Assembly (NCBI RefSeq): GCF_014645835.1 | Contig: NZ_BMMM01000003.1 | Coordinates: 62,001 to 126,000 of the forward strand | Reading direction: 5' to 3' | Source of the DNA: Streptomyces albiflavescens | GTDB taxonomy: Bacteria; Actinomycetota; Actinomycetes; Streptomycetales; Streptomycetaceae | Length of the DNA: 64,000 bases | Shown: positions 1 to 8,398 of the stretch, piece after piece | Layout of the letters: every line of letters begins with the position of its first letter | Position numbering within the stretch: position 1 is the first letter of the stretch | Made by a program: the position numbers and the translations under genes | The notes under the pieces: model-generated | Told to the model about the DNA's origin: nothing | Databases searched by the model: none | Seen by the model: only the letters and a program-made list of their open reading frames with translations

Positions 1-59
1 GTGCCGACAGAGACTCCGGCGGCACGGGCGACGTCCTTGATACCCACCGACTGGGCCAT
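1..59 (-). CDS. LacI-family transcriptional regulator, N-terminus only
   Basis: The first 19 codons are visible, read leftwards from an ATG at 57-59, giving MAQSVGIKDVARAAGVSVG. This is the start of a LacI/GalR helix-turn-helix (IKDVARAAGVS), and the gene runs off the left edge. It lies 76 bp beyond the last gene of the leftward rhamnose operon, so it may be co-transcribed with it. The sites at the rhamnose promoters are palindromes of the kind LacI proteins bind, so this is inferred to be the local rhamnose regulator. Its effector-binding domain is outside the window. Confidence 0.8.
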   Translation of the reverse strand, partial: MAQSVGIKDVARAAGVSVG

Positions 60-135
60 CAGGCGGGAACCTCCAGGAGAACGATAAGCGGCGGGCAGGC
101 CATCACACTACCCGCGCAGGGTCCGAAGCCGGTGC

Positions 136-1554
136 TCATGCGGGCAGCCGGAAATCGACGACATGGAGCGGCGAGGGCGTCGTGCCGCTGGACCTCTCCT
201 GGTACATGAACGAGAGGATTCCATCCTGCGAGACCCGGGTCTCATCGATCACGACCTCGCCGAAGGCGTTCAGACCGCTGCCGTCGTACAGAAGCGTCCA
301 GTCGGTGTACCCGGAGGACTTCGAGGCACCGGCGATCCGGCCGAACGGCATGATCGCGTAGGCGTTGTCGTAGGTGTCGAGGACCAGCTTGGTGCGCTGG
401 CTGGAGTTCAGGGCGATCGGGATCTCGGTCTTGGTCCAGGTGCCCGAGGAGTTCTTGCGGACGTGGAAGGCGCGGCCGTTGTTCGTCCGGTCGGTGACGT
501 AGTTGGTGGTGCACTGGCCGAAGCGGCCTGGCACGTAGCTGATGATCGCGTGCGGCAGGCCGCTGGAGTCGATGGCCTGGCTCTCCTGGTTCATGAGGGA
601 GTGGTCCGGGTTGAGGGAGTCGACGACGAGTCCCGCGTCGGTGACGGCGACGGTGTCGGAGCTTCCGGTGGTGCCGACGAGGGTGCCCGCGTCGTTGCGC
701 CAGGTGCGGCCGCGGTCGGTGGAGTAGACGTAGCCCGTGTCGTGGTTGGTGATGCCGCCGCCGTTGCACATCACGGCGCCGTTCTGCTCGCGCCAGGTGA
801 AGAAGGAGTGCAGTCGGCCCCCCGCGTCGTAGTCGATGCCGTGCAGATACATGTTGCGGGCGGTACTGGAGCCGTGCGAGCTGGTGTACGTCCCGGAGGA
901 GCTGGACCACTCGCCGAGCGCGGTCCAGGACGAACCGTCGTACTCCGCCAGGGCGTTGCGGCCGTTTCCGGAGATGCCGACGCGATAGCTGAGCTGGAGC
1001 CTGCCCTCCGGGGTCGAGATGAACTGCGGGTAGGTGAACTGTGTCGTGAGCGCGAGCCCGTCGAGGGTCGTCTCCACGGCGCCGAAGACCGCTGAGGTCC
1101 ACGCCGGGGCGTTGTCGAGGAGCCCGGCCACCGACTTCACATAGAAGAAGCCGTCGCTGTGCGAGTCCATGTTGAGGTGCAGCCGCCCGTCGGTCCTGGA
1201 CACGCCCATGGAGATCACGTTGTGCGAGTCGGAGCTCTTGAGCTGGTGGGCGAGGGTGACCGTGGACCAGCTGGACGCGCCGAGCGCCCGGCGGGCGACG
1301 ACGGCGCTGCGGTCCGTGGTGTACCAGGCCGCGTACTGATAGCCCTTGTACGTCAACAGCCCGTTCTTCTGGAACGCGTTGTTGTTGACCAGGCCGTCGT
1401 AGGAGACGAAGAACAGGGCCTGGGCGTCGAGTCGGGTGGTTCCGGCCGGGGTGACCGAGGGGCCGGGATCGGCCGCACGGGCCGTACCGGCGGCGATACC
1501 GGGGCCTGCCACGGCTCCCAGCAGGGCACTGGCCAGCAGCGTACGTCTGTTCAT
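136..1554 (-). CDS. exported BNR/seven-bladed-propeller protein, candidate rhamnose-uronate polysaccharide lyase
   Basis: 472 aa. The N-terminus has a Tat-like signal (NRRTLLASALLG) with a likely cleavage after ARA near residue 27. The rest reads as a BNR_4-type beta-propeller, with repeated DG and W motifs and a YSTDRGRTW Asp-box near the middle. His111 (SDSHN), His132 (MDSHS), Tyr175 (TYPQF) and Arg191 (SYRVGISGNG) have the order and approximate spacing of the catalytic His/His/Tyr/Arg set of propeller lyases (families PL24, PL25 and PL27, which cut rhamnose-glucuronate linkages in ulvan or gum arabic). It is the last gene of the rhamnose ABC/rhaM operon, 16 bp after rhaM. Lyase activity is inferred. 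A non-catalytic carbohydrate-binding BNR protein is the alternative. Confidence 0.65.
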   Translation of the reverse strand: MNRRTLLASALLGAVAGPGIAAGTARAADPGPSVTPAGTTRLDAQALFFVSYDGLVNNNAFQKNGLLTYKGYQYAAWYTTDRSAVVARRALGASSWSTVTLAHQLKSSDSHNVISMGVSRTDGRLHLNMDSHSDGFFYVKSVAGLLDNAPAWTSAVFGAVETTLDGLALTTQFTYPQFISTPEGRLQLSYRVGISGNGRNALAEYDGSSWTALGEWSSSSGTYTSSHGSSTARNMYLHGIDYDAGGRLHSFFTWREQNGAVMCNGGGITNHDTGYVYSTDRGRTWRNDAGTLVGTTGSSDTVAVTDAGLVVDSLNPDHSLMNQESQAIDSSGLPHAIISYVPGRFGQCTTNYVTDRTNNGRAFHVRKNSSGTWTKTEIPIALNSSQRTKLVLDTYDNAYAIMPFGRIAGASKSSGYTDWTLLYDGSGLNAFGEVVIDETRVSQDGILSFMYQERSSGTTPSPLHVVDFRLPA

Positions 1555-1570
1555 GTCCGGGGCTCCTGGG

Positions 1571-1891
1571 TCAGGCGAGGTGGAAGACTTCGGTGAGGGG
1601 CTTCATGGCCTCGTCGGGTCTGGCGCCGTCCAGTGACTCGAAGAACGGCGCCATCTCCGCCTGCCAACGGGCATTGACATCGGCGGCCTCCATGCCGGCC
1701 TGTGCGGCCGCGAAGTCCTCGGTTTCCAGGTAGCCGACCAGCAGGCCGTCCTCGCGCAGGAAGAGCGAGTAGTTGTGCCAGCCGGTGGCCGAGAGCGCTT
1801 CGAGCATCTCGGGCCACACGGCGGCGTGCCGCTCGCGGTACTCGTCGAGGCGGTCCTCGCGGACCTTGAGCAGGAAACAGACGCGCTGCAT
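1571..1891 (-). CDS. rhaM: L-rhamnose mutarotase
   Basis: 106 aa, the full length of the RhaM/YiiL family. The enzyme interconverts alpha and beta anomers of L-rhamnose in the cytoplasm, supplying the anomer the isomerase uses. The dimeric alpha/beta-barrel fold is indicated by the opening MQRVCFLLKV, then DEYRERHAAVWPEM with Tyr18 and His22, the catalytic pair known in the E. coli enzyme, and a C-terminal FHLA. It sits 16 bp downstream of the rhamnose-binding protein and 16 bp upstream of the propeller gene, so it is part of the same leftward operon. Confidence 0.92.
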   Translation of the reverse strand: MQRVCFLLKVREDRLDEYRERHAAVWPEMLEALSATGWHNYSLFLREDGLLVGYLETEDFAAAQAGMEAADVNARWQAEMAPFFESLDGARPDEAMKPLTEVFHLA

Positions 1892-1907
1892 GAAGTGCCG
1901 CTCCGAA

Positions 1908-2990
1908 CTAGAAGTTGAACTGGTCGATGTTCTTCGCGTTGAAGACGGTCGGCTTGCCCAGGCTGATCACGCCGTCCTTGCCGATGGTGAAGGAGCCCAT
2001 GTCACCGGCCTTGAACGTCTCGCCCTCCTTGCCGGTGATCTGCCCGGAGGACAGCGCCACGGCGGTGCGCGCGGCCAGCTCGCCGAGCTTCGCCGGGTCC
2101 GAGAGCTCGAACGCCTCGACGGTGCCGTTCTTGACGTACTTGCGCATGTCGTTGGGGGTACCGAGGCCGGTCAGCTTCACCTTGCCCTTGTACTTCGAGC
2201 CGGACAGGTACTGGGCCGCCGCCTTGATGCCGACGGTGGTCGGGGAGATGATCCCCTTGAGGTTCGGGTGCTCCTGGAGCAGGCCCTGGGTCTGCTGGAA
2301 GGACTGCTGGGCGTCGTCGTTGCCGAACGCGACCTTGACCAGCTTGATGTCCTTGTACTTGGGGTCCTTCAGCTCGTCCTTCATGAAGTCGATCCAGGTG
2401 TTCTGGTTCGTCGCGGTCTGCGCGGCGGACAGGATCGCGATCTCGCCCTTGTAGTCGATCTGTTCGGCGAGCAGCTGCACCTCGGTACGGCCCAGGTCCT
2501 CGGCGCTGGCCTGCGAGACGAAGGCGTTGCGGCAGTCGGTCTTGGTGTCGGAGTCGTAGGTGACGACCTTGATCTTGTTCGTCATCGCCTGCTTGAGCGC
2601 GGTGCACAGGGCGCCCGGGTCCTGCGCGGAGACGGCCATGGCGTCGACCTGTTGCTGGGTGAGCGTGTTGACGTAACTCACCTGCCCGGAGGTGTCGGTG
2701 GCGCTGCTCGGGCCGACCTCCTTGTACTTGGATCCCAGCTCCGTCAGGGCCTGCTCGCCGCCCTTGTCGGCGGAGGTGAAGTACGGGTTGTTGACCTGCT
2801 TGGGCAGGAAGCCGACGGTCAGGCCCTTCTTGGTGGCGGCGTTGGGGTCGGCCTTGCCCGCGGCGGCGTTGGACCCACCCGAGTCCTTGACGTCGTTCTT
2901 GGTGGTACCGCCGCAGGCGGTGGCCGCCAGGGCGAGCGAGGTGACGGCGGCGAGCGCCGCACAGGTACGGCGGATCGATGACTTGCGCAT
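1908..2990 (-). CDS. rhaS: rhamnose ABC transporter, substrate-binding lipoprotein
   Basis: 360 aa. The start is the ATG at 2990, preceded by AAGGACC. A lipoprotein signal is seen (MRKSSIRRTCAALAAVTSLA then LAATACGG), with Cys27 or so as the lipidated residue. The mature part is a periplasmic-binding-protein type 1 sugar binder: GFLPKQVNNPYF, VDAMAVSAQDPGA, KVVTYDSDT, ISPTTVGIKAAAQYL and a long C-terminal substrate loop. It is cell-surface anchored and delivers sugar to the two permeases upstream. The similarity is to RhaS/LsrB-type proteins, and with RhaM next door the ligand is inferred to be L-rhamnose. Confidence 0.88.
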   Translation of the reverse strand: MRKSSIRRTCAALAAVTSLALAATACGGTTKNDVKDSGGSNAAAGKADPNAATKKGLTVGFLPKQVNNPYFTSADKGGEQALTELGSKYKEVGPSSATDTSGQVSYVNTLTQQQVDAMAVSAQDPGALCTALKQAMTNKIKVVTYDSDTKTDCRNAFVSQASAEDLGRTEVQLLAEQIDYKGEIAILSAAQTATNQNTWIDFMKDELKDPKYKDIKLVKVAFGNDDAQQSFQQTQGLLQEHPNLKGIISPTTVGIKAAAQYLSGSKYKGKVKLTGLGTPNDMRKYVKNGTVEAFELSDPAKLGELAARTAVALSSGQITGKEGETFKAGDMGSFTIGKDGVISLGKPTVFNAKNIDQFNF

Positions 2991-3049
2991 GGCGGAAGGT
3001 CCTTTACGAGGGTGAGCGGAGGGAGTTACAGGGCGGGCAGGGGTGGGAG

Positions 3050-4042
3050 TCACGACGCCGGAGTCGAGGCGGCTCTGCGGCCCGCCCTCGCTACGGAGAT
3101 CTGCCGCGCGACCCGGGGGCCGAGCACGGAGACGACGAGCAGCACGCCGGTGACGACGATCTGCGACTGCGCGGAGACGTTCAGCAGGCTCATCACGTTC
3201 TGGAGCGCGCCGAGCAGGAACACTCCCGCGATCGCGCCACCGAGCGTGCCCTTGCCACCGTCGAAGTCGATGCCGCCGAGCAGCACGGCCGCGACGACGG
3301 AGAGTTCCAGGCCGGTGGCGTTGTCGTAGCGGGCGCTGGCGTAGTGCAGCGCCCAGAACACGCCGGTCAGGGAGGCCATGAATCCGGTGGCGACGAACAG
3401 GATCAGCTTCTGCCGCTTGACGCGGATGCCGGCGAATCGCGCGGCCTCCTCGTTCGCGCCGATCGCGAACGCCGAGCGCCCGAACGGCGTGGCGTGCAGG
3501 ACGACCACCGCGATGGCGAGCAGCACCAGGAAGGGCAGGAAGGCCTGCGGGAGGAAGGTGTTCCCGATACGTCCGGCCGCGAAGTCCTGGTACTGGGTGG
3601 GGAAGTCGGTCACCGCGTCCGAGCCGAGCACGATCTGTGCGATGCCCCGGTAGGCGGCGAGGGTGCCGATGGTGACGGCGAGGGACGGCAGCCCGAGCCG
3701 GGTCACCAGCAGACCGTTGACCAGCCCGCAGACCACGCCGAGCAGCAGGCACAGCGGGATGATCGTCTCGATCGACATGCCCTGGTTCCACAGGGCGCCC
3801 ATCACCGAGCCGGACAGTCCGGCCGTGGAGGCCACGGAGAGGTCGATCTCCCCGGCCACCACCAGCAGGGTCATCGGCAGCGCGATCAGCGCGATGGGCA
3901 GCGTGTTGCCGATCAGGAACGACAGGTTGAGCGCGTTGCCGAAGCCGTCCACGAAGCCGAAGGAGAACAGCAGCAGGACGATGAGGAGGGCGCCGACGAC
4001 CGTGTCCCAGCGGACGGCGCGCGCGAGAGGCGAGTCAGCCAT
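3050..4042 (-). CDS. rhaQ: rhamnose ABC transporter permease
   Basis: 330 aa inner-membrane permease of the ribose/xylose/rhamnose type (BPD_transp_2). About nine to ten hydrophobic segments are visible, with the family motif EIDLSVASTAGLSG in the first third, the EAA-like loop ANEEAARFAGI near residue 200, and GGIDFDGGKGTLGGA towards the end. The start ATG overlaps the end of the preceding permease gene by 8 bp, indicating translational coupling. It forms the channel with its sister permease, driven by the double ATPase encoded first in the operon. Confidence 0.86.
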   Translation of the reverse strand: MADSPLARAVRWDTVVGALLIVLLLFSFGFVDGFGNALNLSFLIGNTLPIALIALPMTLLVVAGEIDLSVASTAGLSGSVMGALWNQGMSIETIIPLCLLLGVVCGLVNGLLVTRLGLPSLAVTIGTLAAYRGIAQIVLGSDAVTDFPTQYQDFAAGRIGNTFLPQAFLPFLVLLAIAVVVLHATPFGRSAFAIGANEEAARFAGIRVKRQKLILFVATGFMASLTGVFWALHYASARYDNATGLELSVVAAVLLGGIDFDGGKGTLGGAIAGVFLLGALQNVMSLLNVSAQSQIVVTGVLLVVSVLGPRVARQISVARAGRRAASTPAS

Positions 4043-5075
4043 GGCGGGCGTTCCTCTTCTTCAGTGCGGAGGCCACGCGCAGCGCGACGATCCGGTCGAC
4101 CGCGATGGCGAGGATGAGCAGGATGCCGTTGATGGCGAGCACCCAGACGGAGCTGACTCCGAGGGCGGGCAGCACACTGTTGATGGAGGTGAGCAGCAGC
4201 GCGCCGAGCGCGGCGCCGTAGACGCTGCCGGAGCCGCCGGTGAAGACGACACCGCCGACCACGACCGCGCTGACGACGGTCAGTTCGTAGCCGTTGCCGG
4301 TGCCGGAGTCGACGTTGCCGAACCGGGCGAGATACATGGCACCCGCGAGTCCGGCGAGGCCCCCGCAGACGACGTACGCGGTCAGGATCCGCTTGCGGAC
4401 GGGGATGCCGGCGAGCCGCGCGGCCTCCGGGTTGGAGCCCAGCGCGTACAGCTCGCGGCCGCTGCCGAAGTGCTTGAGGTAGTACGCGGTGACCAGCAGC
4501 ACCGCCAGCGCGATCAGCGCGAGATAGGGGACCGCCGAGATGCCGCCGGAGCCGAAGTCGACGAAGCTGCCCGGGAGGTCGGCCGCGGTGATCTGCCGGG
4601 AGCCGACCCAGATGGAGTCGATGCCGCGGATGATGTAGAGCGTGCCGAGGGTGACGACGAGCGCGGGCACCTGGCCGAGGCTGACGAGCAGCCCGTTCAC
4701 CAGTCCGCAGCCTATGCCGAGCAGCGCCGCGAGAAAGACGGCGACGACCGGGTTTCCGCCGCCCTGCAGATAGGTGCCGGCCGCGAAGGCGCTGATGCCG
4801 AGCGTCGAGCCGACCGACAGATCCACGTTCCGGGTGATGACGACCAGCGACTGACCGGTGGCGACCAGCACCAGGATGGTCGCGTTGAGCAGCAGGTCCT
4901 TGATGCCCTGTTCGGACAGGAACTGGCTGTTGCCCATCTGGGTGATGGCGATCATCACCAGGAAGACGGCCAGGATGGCGAGTTCGCGCATCTTGAAGAC
5001 GCGGTCCACCAGCCGGGTGCCGCTCGACTTGGGCACCTCGGTGGCGGGGGCGGGGGTGGGCGCGGTCACCGTCAT
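4035..5075 (-). CDS. rhaP: rhamnose ABC transporter permease
   Basis: 346 aa. ATG at 5075 was chosen because it gives a normal cytoplasmic N-terminus and a 4-bp ATGA overlap with the ATPase stop. It is a BPD_transp_2 permease with [19 protein letters not shown], the cytoplasmic loop [12 protein letters not shown], and [15 protein letters not shown] before the last membrane segments. It pairs with the other permease of this operon. Both belong to the rhamnose/autoinducer-2 subgroup in which two different permeases and one double-domain ATPase are used. Confidence 0.86.
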   Translation of the reverse strand: MTVTAPTPAPATEVPKSSGTRLVDRVFKMRELAILAVFLVMIAITQMGNSQFLSEQGIKDLLLNATILVLVATGQSLVVITRNVDLSVGSTLGISAFAAGTYLQGGGNPVVAVFLAALLGIGCGLVNGLLVSLGQVPALVVTLGTLYIIRGIDSIWVGSRQITAADLPGSFVDFGSGGISAVPYLALIALAVLLVTAYYLKHFGSGRELYALGSNPEAARLAGIPVRKRILTAYVVCGGLAGLAGAMYLARFGNVDSGTGNGYELTVVSAVVVGGVVFTGGSGSVYGAALGALLLTSINSVLPALGVSSVWVLAINGILLILAIAVDRIVALRVASALKKRNARHG

Positions 5076-6589
5076 GCGGCGGCCCTCCCGGTGGCAGCGG
5101 CCATCACGGATTCCTCGGTGGCTTCGGAACGTGGGATCTCGGCGGTGAGCCGGCCCTCGTGCATCACGAGCACGCGGTCGGCCATGCCGAGGACCTCGGG
5201 GAGATCGGAGGAGATCATCAGGACGGCCACCCCGTCGGCGGCCAACTCGCTGAGCAGCCGGTGCACTTCGGCCTTCGTACCGACGTCGATGCCACGGGTC
5301 GGCTCGTCGACGATCAGCACCTTGGGGCCGGTGGCGAGCCACTTGGCGAGGACGACCTTCTGCTGGTTGCCGCCGGAGAGCGTCGAGACGGCGTCGGCGA
5401 TCCGGGCGTACTTCACCTGGAGCTTGACCGCCCAGTCGAGGGAGCGGCTGCGTTCGGCTCCGCGGTCCATCAGGCCCGTCCTGACCGTCGTACGCAGCCC
5501 GGTCAGGCCGATGTTGCGCTCGATGGACATGTCCATCACGAGGCCCTGGGCGCGCCGGTCCTCGGGGACGAGGGCGAGTCCGGCGGCCATGGCCGTCGAG
5601 GGCGCGCCGTTCGTCAGGGTCCTGCCGCCGACCTCGACCTCACCGGCGTCCCAACGGTCGATGCCGAACACGGCCCGGGCGACCTCCGTGCGCCCGGCGC
5701 CCACCAGCCCGGCGAGACCGACGATCTCGCCGCGCCGGACGTCGAAGGAGACGTCCGTGAAGACGCCCTCACGGGTCAGGCGGCGCACGCTCAGGGCGAC
5801 CGAGCCCGCCTCGACCTCCTGCTTGGGGTAGAGCTCGTCGAGGTCGCGGCCGACCATGCGGCGTACGAGGTCGTCCTCGGTCATGCCGTCCAGCGGTTCA
5901 CTGGCGATCCAGGCGCCGTCGCGCAGTGTCGTGACCCGCTGGCAGATCCGGAAGATCTCCTCCAGGCGGTGCGAGATGAACAGCACCGCCGAGCCCTGCT
6001 CGCGCAGGGTGCGGACGACGCCAAAGAGGCGGGCCACCTCGCTGCCGGTGAGGGCGGCGGTCGGCTCGTCCATGATCAGGACGCGGGCGTCGAAGGAGAG
6101 CGCCTTGGCGATCTCGACGATCTGCTGGTCGGCGATGGACAGACCGCGCGCCGGACGGTCGGGGTCGAGTTCGACCCCGAGGCGCTTCATGAGGGCTGCG
6201 GTCGCCGCGTGGGTGGCCTTGTGGTCGATGCGGCCGAGGGCCCGCCGGGGCTGGCGGCCCATGAAGATGTTCTCGGCGATCGACAGATCGGGGAAGAGCG
6301 TGGGCTCCTGGTAGATCACCGCGATGCCCGCGTCGCGGGCGTCGGCGGGACCGTGGAAGACGGTGGGTTCGCCGTCCAGCAGCACCTGACCGGCGTCCGG
6401 TCGGTGCACGCCGGCGAGCGTCTTGATGAGGGTCGACTTGCCCGCGCCGTTCTCTCCGGCGAGCGCGTGCACTTCGCCGGGAAACAGTTCCAGGGACACG
6501 TCCCGCAAGGCGCGTACAGCGCCGAAGGACTTCGAGATGTCCTTGAGCGCCAGCACGGCGGCCGGACCCGTATCGGACGGGTGGGTCAT
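5072..6589 (-). CDS. rhaT: rhamnose ABC transporter, double ATP-binding protein
   Basis: 505 aa, first gene of the leftward operon. ATG at 6589 has GAGGAG 8 bp upstream. An in-frame ATG at 6670 is unlikely, because it lies upstream of the operator and inside the apparent promoter. Domain 1 has Walker [10 protein letters not shown] at 45-53 and Walker [11 protein letters not shown]. Domain 2 has a degenerate P-loop ([10 protein letters not shown]), a good signature (LSGGNQQKV) and Walker [12 protein letters not shown]. One strong and one weak site is usual for RbsA/RhaT-type sugar ATPases. It energises uptake through the two permeases that follow. Confidence 0.9.
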   Translation of the reverse strand: MTHPSDTGPAAVLALKDISKSFGAVRALRDVSLELFPGEVHALAGENGAGKSTLIKTLAGVHRPDAGQVLLDGEPTVFHGPADARDAGIAVIYQEPTLFPDLSIAENIFMGRQPRRALGRIDHKATHAATAALMKRLGVELDPDRPARGLSIADQQIVEIAKALSFDARVLIMDEPTAALTGSEVARLFGVVRTLREQGSAVLFISHRLEEIFRICQRVTTLRDGAWIASEPLDGMTEDDLVRRMVGRDLDELYPKQEVEAGSVALSVRRLTREGVFTDVSFDVRRGEIVGLAGLVGAGRTEVARAVFGIDRWDAGEVEVGGRTLTNGAPSTAMAAGLALVPEDRRAQGLVMDMSIERNIGLTGLRTTVRTGLMDRGAERSRSLDWAVKLQVKYARIADAVSTLSGGNQQKVVLAKWLATGPKVLIVDEPTRGIDVGTKAEVHRLLSELAADGVAVLMISSDLPEVLGMADRVLVMHEGRLTAEIPRSEATEESVMAAATGRAAA

Positions 6590-6633
6590 GAGGGGCTCCT
6601 CGACGACGGCGGCGGGACGGCCCCACAGCGTCG

Positions 6634-6645
6634 TGAAAGGTTTCA
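6634..6645. promoter_or_regulatory. LacI-type operator of the rhamnose import operon
   Basis: TGAAAGGTTTCA, two perfect TGAAA/TTTCA half-sites around a GG centre. It lies between the putative leftward promoter and the ATPase start codon, where a bound repressor would block transcription. The same pattern recurs at 6798-6811, 18060-18071 and 18214-18225. Confidence 0.7.
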
Positions 6646-6659
6646 ATTGGGTTGCCGGG

Positions 6660-6689
6660 ACGTTAGGCATGTCACCCAGGTCACGTCAA
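6660..6689 (-). promoter_or_regulatory. putative promoter of the rhamnose import operon
   Basis: On the minus strand, TTGACG (6684-6689) and TAACGT (6660-6665) are separated by 18 bp. The predicted start point is near 6653, just upstream of the operator at 6634-6645. The fit to a vegetative promoter is moderate. Confidence 0.4.
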
Positions 6690-6762
6690 TGGGTTCCTGT
6701 CGAATTTTTTCGAGGATCAAAGGTCACAACAGAGTCACGGTCAACGGTCCACGCCGTAGGGG

Positions 6763-6791
6763 TTGACAGCCCTTCGGAGGGCTCATAGCTT
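6763..6791 (+). promoter_or_regulatory. putative promoter of the rhamnose catabolic operon
   Basis: TTGACA (6763-6768) is a perfect -35 and TAGCTT (6786-6791) a plausible -10, 17 bp apart. The spacer contains a perfect inverted repeat, AGCCCT-TCGG-AGGGCT (6768-6783). The operator at 6798-6811 would cover the transcription start. Confidence 0.6.
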
Positions 6792-6797
6792 CGGCTC

Positions 6798-6811
6798 CTG
6801 AATCGTTTCAG
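6798..6811. promoter_or_regulatory. LacI-type operator of the rhamnose catabolic operon
   Basis: CTGAATCGTTTCAG, a 14-bp palindrome with one mismatched pair, matching the TGAAA-N2-TTTCA pattern. It starts about 7 bp after the -10, a classic repressor position. The untranslated leader then runs about 110 nt to the isomerase start. Confidence 0.7.
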
Positions 6812-6921
6812 ACCGCAGTTCGACCACACTCGGACCGCGGTCGGAGCGAAGTCTTCAGAAACGCAGCCTTCAAAAGTCTTCACAGACGTCTTTTCAGACC
6901 CGAAGTCGTAGGAGCCCCGAA

Positions 6922-8082
6922 GTGACCGAGCTCGCCGCGGTGAAGACCGCGCTCAAGACCCAGGCCGTCGAGACGCCGTCATGGGCGTACGGGAATTCGG
7001 GGACTCGATTCAAGGTGTTCGCGCAGCCCGGAGTGCCGCGCACGCCTCAGGAGAAGCTCGACGACGCCGCGCAGGTGAACGAGTACACCGGTGCCGCGCC
7101 GACCGTCGCGCTGCACATCCCCTGGGACAAGGTCGACGACTACGCGGCGCTGGCGAAGTACGCGCAGGAGCGCGGCCTGAAGCTGGGCACGATCAACTCC
7201 AACACCTTCCAGGACGACGACTACAAGCTGGGTTCCATCTGCCATCCGGACGCGACCGTGCGCCGCAAGGCTCTTGATCACTTGTTCGAGTGCGTCGACA
7301 TCATGGACGCGACGGGGTCCAAGGACCTGAAGCTGTGGTTCGCGGACGGCACGAACTATCCCGGCCAGGACGACATCCGCGAGCGCCAGGACCGGCTCGC
7401 CGAGGGTCTGGCGCTCGTGTACGAGCGGCTCGGAGACGACCAGCGGATGCTCCTGGAGTACAAGTTCTTCGAGCCCGCGTTCTACACGACGGACGTCCCC
7501 GACTGGGGCACGGCGTACGCGCACTGCCTCAAGCTCGGCCCCAAGGCCCAGGTCGTCGTCGACACCGGGCACCACGCCCCCGGCACCAACATCGAGTTCA
7601 TCGTCGCCACGCTGCTGCGCGAGCGGAAGCTCGGGGGCTTCGACTTCAACTCCCGCTTCTACGCCGACGACGACCTGATGGTGGGGGCCGCCGACCCCTT
7701 CCAGCTGTTCCGGATCATGTACGAGGTCATCCGGGGCGGCGGCTTCACGCCGGGGGTGGCGTTCATGCTCGACCAGTGCCACAACATCGAGGCGAAGATC
7801 CCGGCGATCATCCGTTCCGTCATGAACGTCCAGGAGGCCACGGCCAAGGCTCTCCTGGTCGATCGCACCGCACTCGCCGAGGCCCAGCGAACCGGTGACG
7901 TGCTCGCCGCCAATGCCGTGCTCATGGACGCGTACAACACGGACGTGCGGCCGTTGCTGGCCCAGGTGCGGTCCGAGATGGGGCTCGACGCCGACCCTGT
8001 CGCCGCGTATCACCGGTCCGGCTACGCGGCCCGGATCGCCGCGGAGCGGGTGGGTGGGCAGCAGGCGGGTTGGGGGGCGTGA
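6922..8082 (+). CDS. rhaI: L-rhamnose isomerase (RhaI type)
   Basis: 386 aa. GTG start at 6922 with AGGAG at 6910-6914. It converts L-rhamnose to L-rhamnulose in the cytoplasm. The protein is a xylose-isomerase-like TIM barrel of the Pseudomonas/rhizobial RhaI type, not the E. coli RhaA type. Conserved patches are LWFADGTNYPGQDD, LLEYKFFEPAFYTTDVPDWG, VVVDTGHHAPGTNIEF (metal Asp/His) and GGFDFNSRFYADDDLMVGA (second metal site). First gene of the rightward catabolic operon. The 316 bp before the next gene hold two repeats. Confidence 0.92.
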   Translation: MTELAAVKTALKTQAVETPSWAYGNSGTRFKVFAQPGVPRTPQEKLDDAAQVNEYTGAAPTVALHIPWDKVDDYAALAKYAQERGLKLGTINSNTFQDDDYKLGSICHPDATVRRKALDHLFECVDIMDATGSKDLKLWFADGTNYPGQDDIRERQDRLAEGLALVYERLGDDQRMLLEYKFFEPAFYTTDVPDWGTAYAHCLKLGPKAQVVVDTGHHAPGTNIEFIVATLLRERKLGGFDFNSRFYADDDLMVGAADPFQLFRIMYEVIRGGGFTPGVAFMLDQCHNIEAKIPAIIRSVMNVQEATAKALLVDRTALAEAQRTGDVLAANAVLMDAYNTDVRPLLAQVRSEMGLDADPVAAYHRSGYAARIAAERVGGQQAGWGA

Positions 8083-8135
8083 TGGCCGGGCTTCGTCTGC
8101 CGGGGCCGGCCGGTGCCAGCCCGCGGGCCGCCATG

Positions 8136-8163
8136 GGCCGGTCGCGCAGTTCCCGGCGCCCCT
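8136..8163. repeat. Streptomyces-type intergenic repeat segment
   Basis: GGCCGGTCGCGCAGTTCCCG followed by GCGCCCCT resembles a short motif that recurs widely between Streptomyces genes (GGTCGCGCAGTTCCC-type). It directly abuts the larger palindrome at 8164. Recognition is from general familiarity and copy number was not counted. Confidence 0.45.
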
Positions 8164-8340
8164 AGGTCCTGTCGTCACATTCCCGTCTGCCCCGCGACGC
8201 CATGCACGCACTCTCGCCGCACCGGGCACAGACCCAAGTACATCCAGTACGAGGGCCTGTGCCCGGCACGCCGAGAGCACGCACCTGACGCCGCAGGGCC
8301 CGCCCTCCGGGCGGACGACGGGAATGTGACGACAGGACCT
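8164..8340. repeat. 177-bp palindromic (MITE-like) element
   Basis: The ends are perfect 24-bp inverted repeats (8164-8187 and 8317-8340, starting AGGTCCTGTCGTCACATTCC). Inside, 8192-8231 and 8255-8305 form a second, imperfect inverted arrangement, so the whole element can fold into one long hairpin with a loop near 8235-8255. No coding capacity is evident. It separates rhaI from the next operon gene and could attenuate or protect the transcript. No target-site duplication was identified. Confidence 0.65.
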
Positions 8341-8398
8341 GGGGGCGCTCCCCCTTGAGCCCCCTTACACGTACACACTCTTCTTAAGGACCAGGAAC

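Noticed and set aside
5072..6670. Upstream ATG at 6670 as start of the rhamnose ATPase
   Set aside because: It would place the coding start inside the putative promoter and across the operator. The ATG at 6589 has a better ribosome site and begins where homologues do.
5159..6766. A 535-codon plus-strand frame opposite the rhamnose ATPase
   Set aside because: It is the antisense shadow of a conserved double ATPase and its composition (His, Gly, Asp rich) is that of a shadow frame.
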